Source: Saprospiraceae bacterium
GTDB lineage: Bacteria > Bacteroidota > Bacteroidia > Chitinophagales > Saprospiraceae
Reading direction: 5' to 3'
Assembly (NCBI GenBank): GCA_027031185.1
Contig: JALVEF010000388.1
Span: 1-8,823 of the forward strand
Length of the DNA: 8,823 nt
Shown here: positions 1 to 6,600 of the stretch, in pieces
Position numbering within the stretch: the stretch's first letter is position 1
Layout of the letters: each line of letters begins with the position of its first letter
Translations under genes and position numbers: made by a program
The notes under the pieces: generated by a model
Database searches by the model: none
What the model saw: the letters and a program-made list of their open reading frames with translations, nothing else
Told to the model about the DNA's origin: nothing

Positions 1-84
1 ACGGGAGCTCCTAAATAGTTGGATAATGACGAAGATCATCCTGAGACTACAAGCAAACGACTAATTTTAGCCTCGCGCTGCCTC
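1..84. other. Left-edge intergenic sequence, no gene recognised
   Basis: This is a moderately AT-rich stretch upstream of the hmgA promoter. Short open frames run in from the window edge and stop quickly, one at the TAG at 16-18 and another at the TAA at about 62-64. The end of an upstream plus-strand gene is therefore possible, but too few codons are present to judge. No operator or RNA structure stands out. Confidence 0.3.
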
Positions 85-117
85 TTTGGACAGTTGCACC
101 GAAATCGCTTATATTTG
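85..117 (+). promoter_or_regulatory. Bacteroidota-type promoter for hmgA-hppD
   Basis: TTTG at 85-88 is followed after 21 bases by TATATTTG at 110-117. This matches the Bacteroidota sigma-ABfr consensus, a TTG/TTTG element about 19-21 bases ahead of TAnnTTTG. Transcription would start around 121-125, only some 13-17 bases before the hmgA ATG at 138. No Shine-Dalgarno sequence lies in that short leader, which is normal in this phylum. The match and its position are seen directly; activity is inferred. Confidence 0.65.
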
Positions 118-137
118 AGCGTCCAAAATCGCCTGCT

Positions 138-1289
138 ATGCACTACTACACTCTCGGACAAATCCCCCCCAAACGCCATATCCAATTCCGTAAAGAAAAC
201 GGAGAGCTATACCACGAGGAGCTTTTCTCCACAGAGGGCTTTTCGGACGTGTATTCGCTCATCTATCACCTACATCCTCCCACAAAGATTGTACAGGTGG
301 GCGAGCCTTACTCCGTGGCACCAAAGCTCATACAGGACCACCAATTGAACCCGCGCCGACTTCGCGGCAAGAAAATCCAACCGGAAGATGACTTCTTGAA
401 GAGTCGCAAATCCGTCCTGGTCAATGACGATATTCGCATCATCCTGGCTGCCCCGCGCAACGGGATGGACGACTATTTCTTCAAAAACGCCGACTGCGAT
501 GAAATTTTGTTTGTCCACAAAGGCACCGGCACGTTGCGCACGGTTTATGGTCGGTTGCCTTTCCGGTCGGGCGACTACATCGTCATCCCGCGGGGTACCA
601 CCTATCAAATCCACTTTGACAGCACGGACAATTATCTGCTGATACTCGAGTCCGCCAGCGCCATCAATACGCCCGCCAAATACCGCGGGAAAATGGGCCA
701 ACTGCTAGAACATTCGCCGTTTTGTGAGCGCGATATCCGCAAGCCGCAAGACTTGGAAACCATAGACCAAAAAGGCGAGTTTCCCATATTCATCAAGCGG
801 GGAGATATGATCTACCCGTTTACCTACCAATACCACCCCTTTGATGCTGTCGGCTGGGATGGATATTGCTACCCATACATCTTCTCCATTCACGACTTTG
901 AGCCCATCACGGGGCGCATTCACATGCCGCCTCCCGTCCATCAGACCTTTGAAGGGCGCAATTATGTGATTTGCTCCTTTGTGCCACGGTTGTATGACTA
1001 CCACCCGCAGGCTATCCCCGCTCCTTATCACCACAGCAACATTGACACCGACGAAGTGCTGTACTATGTGGCCGGCGAGTTTATGAGCCGCAACGATGTC
1101 GAAGAAGCCATGCTCACCCTCCACCCCATGGGCATCCCCCACGGCCCACACCCGGGTGCCATCGAGCGAAGCATCGGGCAAAAAGAAACCAACGAACTGG
1201 CCGTCATGATTGACACATTCCAACCGCTCAACCTAACCGAACACGCCATAGATATCCAGGATAAAGACTATTACAAGGCCTGGCTATGA
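138..1289 (+). CDS. hmgA: Homogentisate 1,2-dioxygenase
   Basis: This 383-residue cytoplasmic non-haem Fe(II) dioxygenase opens the aromatic ring of homogentisate to give maleylacetoacetate, a central step of tyrosine and phenylalanine breakdown. The C-terminal cupin-like half carries the metal-site signature: PYHHSNIDTDE at 296-306, supplying His298 or His299 and Glu306, and HGPHPG at 335-340, supplying His335. Other family landmarks are GWDGYCYPY at 239-247, HQTFEG at 268-273 and CSFVPR at 279-284. The protein is clearly shorter than the roughly 430-445 residues of the human and pseudomonad enzymes, and belongs to the compact form found in Bacteroidota. The ATG at 138 sits just after a strong promoter match, which fixes the start. 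The gene is followed directly by hppD, whose enzyme makes its substrate, so the two are almost certainly cotranscribed. I see no disrupted residue and expect it to be active. Confidence 0.93.
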   Translation: MHYYTLGQIPPKRHIQFRKENGELYHEELFSTEGFSDVYSLIYHLHPPTKIVQVGEPYSVAPKLIQDHQLNPRRLRGKKIQPEDDFLKSRKSVLVNDDIRIILAAPRNGMDDYFFKNADCDEILFVHKGTGTLRTVYGRLPFRSGDYIVIPRGTTYQIHFDSTDNYLLILESASAINTPAKYRGKMGQLLEHSPFCERDIRKPQDLETIDQKGEFPIFIKRGDMIYPFTYQYHPFDAVGWDGYCYPYIFSIHDFEPITGRIHMPPPVHQTFEGRNYVICSFVPRLYDYHPQAIPAPYHHSNIDTDEVLYYVAGEFMSRNDVEEAMLTLHPMGIPHGPHPGAIERSIGQKETNELAVMIDTFQPLNLTEHAIDIQDKDYYKAWL

Positions 1290-1318
1290 TGCCGGACCTT
1301 CAAATAAAACCTACCACC

Positions 1319-2413
1319 ATGAGCCAAGATACTTTCCCCATCAACGGCACCGACTATGTAGAGTTTTACGTCGGGAATGCCAACCAGGCCGCACTCTATT
1401 ATCAAGCCGGCCTGGGCTTTAAGCTCATCGCCTACCGCGGCCCCGAAACCGGTGTGCGTGACCGTGTATCCTACGTACTCAAGCAAGGTAAAATCGTATT
1501 TGTGCTGACCAGTGCACTCAATTCGGATCACGAGATCAGCCGCCACGTCGCCAAACACGGCGATGGCGTCAAAGACATTGCCCTCTGGGTGGATGACGCG
1601 CACTACGCTTTCGAAACCGCCGTCGCCCGCGGCGCCGAAGTCGCTTACGAGCCGTACACCATCGAAGACGAGCACGGGCGCGTCACGCTTGCGGGTATCA
1701 AAACCTATGGCGACACGATCCACTCCTTCGTGGAGCGAAAGGACTATCACGGCACGTTTATGCCCGGCTTTATTGACAAGACCAACAACCGCAACGACCC
1801 CTCCTGCGGCTTTAAGGTCATTGACCACTGTGTGGGCAACGTCGGCTGGGGCGAAATGAACAAATGGGCCGAATTCTATCAAAAAGTCATGGGCTTTGAA
1901 TTGCTCATCACTTTCGACGACAAGGATATCTCGACAAAGTACACGGCCCTCATGTCCAAGGTCGTCACCAACAGCAATCGCTACATCAAATTTCCTATCA
2001 ACGAGCCGGCCAAAGGACTCAAAAAGTCCCAAATCGAAGAGTATCTGGACTTCTACAATGGTCCGGGCTGCCAGCATATCGCGCTGCTGACCGATGACAT
2101 CATCTCCACCATCCGCCAAATGCGCAAAAACGGCATCGAATTTCTCTACGTACCTGATACCTATTATGACACAGTCGAGGCCCGCGTCGGCAAAATTGAC
2201 GAAGACATTGAGACGCTCAAGGAGCTAAATATTTTGGTGGACCGTGACAACGAGGGCTACCTGCTCCAGCTCTTTACCAAGCCGGTGATGAGTCGTCCCA
2301 CAGTCTTTTTTGAGATTATCCAGCGCAAGGGAGCAGAGTCCTTCGGTAAGGGCAATTTCCAGGCACTGTTTGAGTCCATCGAACGCGAACAAGCACTGCG
2401 GGGCACACTGTAA
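1319..2413 (+). CDS. hppD: 4-hydroxyphenylpyruvate dioxygenase
   Basis: This cytoplasmic Fe(II)-dependent enzyme converts 4-hydroxyphenylpyruvate and O2 to homogentisate and CO2, supplying the substrate of the upstream hmgA product. It has two vicinal-oxygen-chelate (glyoxalase-fold) domains. The N-terminal one contains GTDYVEFYVGN and ends near HSFVER; the C-terminal one holds the iron ligands. Counted from the upstream ATG at 1286, these are His181 (in IDHCVGNV), His264 (in GCQHIALL) and Glu343 (in FFEIIQRKG). The 83- and 79-residue spacings fit the family's 2-His-1-Glu triad. Two starts are possible. The ATG at 1286 overlaps the hmgA stop as ATGA and gives 375 residues. The ATG at 1319 follows an A-rich stretch, begins directly before the conserved domain (MSQDTFPINGTDYVEF) and gives 364 residues; I prefer it, but coupling through 1286 cannot be excluded. 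Hydroxymandelate synthase is a related alternative, made unlikely by the hmgA neighbour. Confidence 0.93.
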   Translation: MSQDTFPINGTDYVEFYVGNANQAALYYQAGLGFKLIAYRGPETGVRDRVSYVLKQGKIVFVLTSALNSDHEISRHVAKHGDGVKDIALWVDDAHYAFETAVARGAEVAYEPYTIEDEHGRVTLAGIKTYGDTIHSFVERKDYHGTFMPGFIDKTNNRNDPSCGFKVIDHCVGNVGWGEMNKWAEFYQKVMGFELLITFDDKDISTKYTALMSKVVTNSNRYIKFPINEPAKGLKKSQIEEYLDFYNGPGCQHIALLTDDIISTIRQMRKNGIEFLYVPDTYYDTVEARVGKIDEDIETLKELNILVDRDNEGYLLQLFTKPVMSRPTVFFEIIQRKGAESFGKGNFQALFESIEREQALRGTL

Positions 2414-2423
2414 ACCCCGCCCA

Positions 2424-2464
2424 TGCGTCAGAAAGCGAGTCCGGCGGACTCGCTTTCTGACGCA
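2424..2464. terminator. Perfect 20-bp inverted repeat between convergent genes
   Basis: The arms at 2424-2443 and 2445-2464 are exact reverse complements around a single central G at 2444. Transcribed in either direction this gives a very stable GC-rich hairpin. It begins 10 bases after the hppD stop and, on the other strand, 5 bases after the stop of the LuxE-like gene, so it is well placed as a shared bidirectional terminator or 3'-end stabiliser. No clear T-run follows on either side, so it is not a textbook intrinsic terminator. Confidence 0.75.
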
Positions 2465-2469
2465 CACGT

Positions 2470-3456
2470 TCAGCTCGCTACCATCAAATTGCATCCCCGC
2501 ACATCACTGTGGTCGTACCGGCCCAACACTTCAAAGGAGCCGTCCGGCCACAGCCGCCCTACGTCGTCAGTCGCTACAAAACTACACGTGTCCACATTGG
2601 CCAGGTCTATGATGTTGATCAGTCCCGTGCGGCCGGGTGCCAGCATGTGGAAAGGATCGTTGTACTCACGGATTAGCACCCGCATCGGCAAACCGGGAGA
2701 AAACCGGCCGGCCTCCTGCGCATAGGCCTGCGAGAGCAGTTCTGTCATCCCATATTCCGAATGCACGACCGGCACACCAAAGCCCGCACGGAGCCTTTCA
2801 TGCAATTCCTCGCGAATCAGTTCCCTGCGTCGTCCCTTCATACCGCCCGTCTCCATCACTATCGCATCCGGCAAGTGAAACGGGCCCATCGCCTGCACAA
2901 AGTCCAGCAGTGCAAAGCTGACGCCGATAATCAACAGCCGCCGGTCCGAATTGGCAGCCCGTTGAACCGTTTCCCGCAACGCGGGAAAATCTTTCAAAAA
3001 GAAACCACTCAACGGACTGCGACTCCTTTTGATGAAGGCATCCACCATGGCCACCAAGGAGGCATTGGGGCGTTCGAGGTAGCCGGGGAGCAGGGCCAAA
3101 ATATGGTAGTTCGTCAACGATCCGTAAAAGGTCTCAAAAATGCGCACGGCATTGCCAATATAGGCCCGAAGCGAGCGCACCGCATGGCGTGACGGGATAC
3201 TGCCTGTCGTGCCACTGCTCTCAAACACCGTCTCGGGCGTCCATTTGCCGGTCCGGATCTCGTGCGTCTTAAACAAGCTGATCGGCAAGAAGGGCAATTC
3301 GTCCAGGTCAAACACCGGCATCCCCAGCCGGCCGGTATATTTCAAAAATGCGCGATATACGGGGTTGTGTTTGGACTGATATTCGAATACCTCCAGCGCC
3401 AGATCATCAAAAGAATCCGACCGGGCCAACAAACTTTTCAGAAGGTATTTGCGCAT
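2470..3456 (-). CDS. LuxE-like acyl-protein synthetase/acyltransferase
   Basis: This is a 328-residue cytoplasmic protein of the LuxE/acyl-protein synthetase family, within the adenylate-forming (ANL-like) enzymes. LuxE activates a fatty acid with ATP and transfers it to a cysteine; the substrate here is unknown. Numbered from the start at 3456, the visible motifs are the phosphate-binding SSGTTG (80-85), HSEYGMTE (232-239, the usual YGxTE adenylate motif), TDDVGR (296-301), GRYDHSD (312-318) and RGC with Cys322, seven residues from the C-terminus. LuxE also carries its acylated cysteine near the C-terminus, so Cys322 is the candidate. The frame stays open back to 3591, but that extension would read through the neighbouring gene's terminator hairpin, and a TATCTTTG promoter element lies just upstream of 3456, so the inner ATG is chosen. 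No luxC, luxD or luxAB is present, so bioluminescence is not implied. Substrate and role are not known. Confidence 0.8.
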   Translation of the reverse strand: MRKYLLKSLLARSDSFDDLALEVFEYQSKHNPVYRAFLKYTGRLGMPVFDLDELPFLPISLFKTHEIRTGKWTPETVFESSGTTGSIPSRHAVRSLRAYIGNAVRIFETFYGSLTNYHILALLPGYLERPNASLVAMVDAFIKRSRSPLSGFFLKDFPALRETVQRAANSDRRLLIIGVSFALLDFVQAMGPFHLPDAIVMETGGMKGRRRELIREELHERLRAGFGVPVVHSEYGMTELLSQAYAQEAGRFSPGLPMRVLIREYNDPFHMLAPGRTGLINIIDLANVDTCSFVATDDVGRLWPDGSFEVLGRYDHSDVRGCNLMVAS

Positions 3457-3463
3457 TTTTCGG

Positions 3464-3471
3464 CAAAGATA
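3464..3471 (-). promoter_or_regulatory. -7 element directly upstream of the LuxE-like gene
   Basis: The minus strand reads TATCTTTG, an exact match to the Bacteroidota TAnnTTTG element, ending 7 bases before the ATG at 3456. The -33 element is poor, with only TTC near 3495-3497 at a somewhat long distance. If used, transcription would start within a few bases of the ATG, giving a nearly leaderless mRNA. This supports the shorter start of the gene. Confidence 0.5.
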
Positions 3472-3561
3472 AGAAAGAGCGTTTTCGATTCTGCGAATCG
3501 AGAGGTGACGGAGCGGCAGGCGCCCGGCTTGATGGCGGAATAATGCATCAACACCTCCACG

Positions 3562-3596
3562 AAAAAAGCGGATGCCCACTAGTGTAGGCATCCGCT
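3562..3596 (-). terminator. Intrinsic terminator of the SprB-repeat surface protein gene
   Basis: On the minus strand a 10-bp perfect stem (arms 3587-3596 and 3567-3576, core GGATGCC/GGCATCC) with a 10-base loop is followed by a T-run at 3567-3562. It lies 24 bases after the TAA of the large gene at 3620-3622. This is a classic rho-independent terminator and separates that gene from the LuxE-like gene downstream. Confidence 0.88.
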
Positions 3597-3619
3597 CAGC
3601 CGGGCCATCCCCGCCCGTA

Positions 3620-6600
3620 TTATTCCAAATTGAGTTTCATCACTCGCAACTGGCCACCGACGGTGACCTTCACAAAGTAGGTACCCCCCGACAGATTATC
3701 TACCAGGAATTTGCGCGGCCCTGCTTCACCTGCCGAAAGGACAAAGGCCTTGACCAGCTTGCCATCAGCACCAAAAACCTCGACAAGTCCGTCATTCAGC
3801 ACCTTCTTCATCGCGTCCACATAAAAGACATCCGATGCCGGATTGGGGAAGACGGCCATATCCACACCAGGCTCATGCACAAGCACCTTGACGACATTGG
3901 AAGCCATTTCAAAACCATTGGCCCCCTTCATGACGACCCGGTAAAAGTTGGTGCCAACACGCGGATGCTCATCCACATACTTGTATTGATTGGGACCTCC
4001 CGTATTGCCATAGCCCGGCATATAATCCATGACGGTGAAGTCCTCACCGTTGGCGGAGCGCTCAATCTGATACTTGAAACCGTCCTGTTCGGAGACCGTC
4101 ATCCACTCAATTTGTACGGCTTGGCCCTGCTGTATCATAGACGCCGAAATGGAGACGAAGTTGCCACCACAAGTGTCCATGACGGTGATGGTGACAGCAG
4201 GCGGCTCGAGATAGGCGACACAACCGGCACGCCGCACACATTTTCTATAGCGGGTGGTGGTATAAAGTGCCGGCGGCTGATAGTCCGGTGTAGTCGAACC
4301 GGGAATGATCTCAAATTGGGCGCCGGGTTCGGCTTTCATCCAGATGTATTCAAAGGCACCGGACCCGCCGGAGGGCGGAGTGACGGTTACGAGTTGATTG
4401 GGCACCTGGCCCGGACAAATGGATTGGTCATAGCCGATGGTACCCGGATTGGTCACATTGTCGCACAGCGTATGGATTCCGGCATCAATGGTTAAGTTGT
4501 CTCCGGTAGCCAGACTCACGTCAAAGGGAGATGTATAGCCATCTTCTCCGGCATCGCTGTCTTTGCCATCATTGAAGACCGCATCCGGGGGCGAAAATTC
4601 ATAGCCCGCAGGAATATTGGAAAAGCGCACGACATACGTGCCCGGCAGCACACAGTCAAACAGATAATGGCCCGATGCATCGGTCGAGGTGGTCTGTTCT
4701 ACTACGTCATCGGCCGTCTTAAACAAGCCGTCCGGTCCGGCTGAGATAAGCTCGACGGTCACACCGGCCACGCCGGCCACGCCGTCATACTGGAAGCCGT
4801 TTTGGTCATCATCGTACCATACAAAGTCCCCTACTGCCACACAAGTCTTGATCAGGCCGGCGTCCCAGCTGTCGTCATACACGCCGGACGACAGGCTGAC
4901 CATCGTCGTCATGCCGGTAGCTGTATCTACATCACTATCTACTGCATCATCGCCGCCCGCATCCGCTACGGTAAAGTCGTGGTTGGGAGGCAAGGTGAAG
5001 GTGAGTTTGTAGGTACCGGGTGCCAAAGTAAACATGTACATGCCGCTGGCGTCCGTGGTGGTCGTCAAGTCCAGCATCAGTCCGTTATCAGACGTTCCCG
5101 TCAAATTGACTTGAACACCCTCTATGCCCATCTCACCGGCATCCTGGATGCCATTTGAATTGAGATCCAGCCACACCAGGTCACCAATCTTGGCAGGGTC
5201 CTGCAAGGTGACAGACGATTCACAAGTACAGCCGGTCAGGTCATCTTTGACCACCACCGAATAAGTGCCCGCTGACAGGCCGGTGATTTGCTGCGTGGTC
5301 TGACCATTGGACCAGGCAAACGAGAAATAGCCGGGATTGCCACCGTTCATCACCACGGTAGCGGCACCATCACTGCCACCAATCGAGCTAATATCCGCAC
5401 CATTGTAACTAGAAGATACCATGGCGTTGCAGGTAAAGCCATCAATTGACTCTACTTCCACGGTGGCATTGGCCGTGCAGCCGTTGGCGTCTGTGACCAG
5501 GACGATATAAGTGCCCGGAGCCAGATTCATGGCGGCATAGCCCGTCTGGCCAAAGGGGTCATTCCATTTATAGGTATATGGCGGTGTGCCGCCGGATACG
5601 GTCACAGAGGCCATACCGTTATCTACACCACATGAGGCCGGCTGGGATTCCGTAGTCAATTGCAACGCATCGGGCTGGGTCACTTGTACCATGCCAGTGG
5701 CCATGCAGCCAGATGCATCGGTTACCGTCCAGCCATAGCCACCGGCAGTCAATCCAGTAATGGACTGAGTGGTCTCTCCTGTGGACCACTCAAAGGAATA
5801 TGGCGGCGTGCCGGAGTCAATGCCGATAGACGCCGTGCCATCACTGCCGCCATTACAAGAGACCGGCGTGGATGTGGCCGAGGCTATCACCTGACCACCG
5901 CTTTGCTCCACAGTAACTGTCTCATTGGCCAGGCACAGATTGGCATCCGCCACAGCCAGTGTATAGTTGCCGGCTGGCAGATCGGTGATTGTGGGTGTGG
6001 TATCCCCATTGGACCAAAGATAAGTATAGCCGCCTACTCCTCCCGATACAGTAGCGGAAGCCGAACCGTTGGCTTGACCACAAGAGGCCGGTGTGGTGGT
6101 TATTGTGATGTCAATGGGCGGCGGTGCTGTGACAGTAGTCTGCAACACCAGCGGACAACCGACCGCATCCATGATCGTGACCGAATAGTCACCTGCAGCC
6201 AGACCGGTGGCCGTACTGCCGGTAGCGCCATTGCTCCACTCATACACATAAGGAGGAGTCCCGGATGTCACCGTGACCGTAGCGGAGCCATCGTTGGAAT
6301 CCGAACAACTGGCCGGCTCGGAGCTGATGGTAGCCGTGATACCGGTGCCGCTGACGCCGACATCCACCTGACCGGTGGCACTGCATCCCAATTGGTCCGT
6401 TACGGTCACAGAATAGGTGCCCGGACCCAGGCCCGTAGCAGTCGCTGTTGTCTGTCCGGTTGACCAGGCGTACGTATAACCGCCATTGCCTCCCGAAGCG
6501 GTGACGGTAGCCGTGCCATCCGTAGCGCCACAGCTGGCATCCGTAGCAGAAAAACTCAAGCCAATCGGATCAGGCTCTCCAATGAAAAAGGTCTGTACAA

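Noticed and set aside
270..1249. Minus-strand open frames opposite hmgA
   Set aside because: They are shadows of the hmgA coding frame with no family features.
1271..2119. 282-codon minus-strand open frame opposite hppD
   Set aside because: It is antisense to a confidently assigned dioxygenase, has no recognisable domain, and reflects the high third-position GC of the real gene.
2310..2725. Two 100-codon plus-strand frames spanning the convergent hairpin
   Set aside because: They cross the end of hppD, the inverted repeat and the opposite LuxE-like gene; this is inconsistent with a real gene.
3572..4495. 307-codon plus-strand open frame opposite the surface-protein gene
   Set aside because: It is antisense to the conserved sorting-domain and PKD-like regions and starts inside the terminator hairpin; the composition is that of a complementary shadow.
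5660..6463. 267-codon plus-strand open frame opposite the SprB repeats
   Set aside because: Its periodic Gly/Arg/Cys-rich sequence is the reverse-strand image of the repeats.
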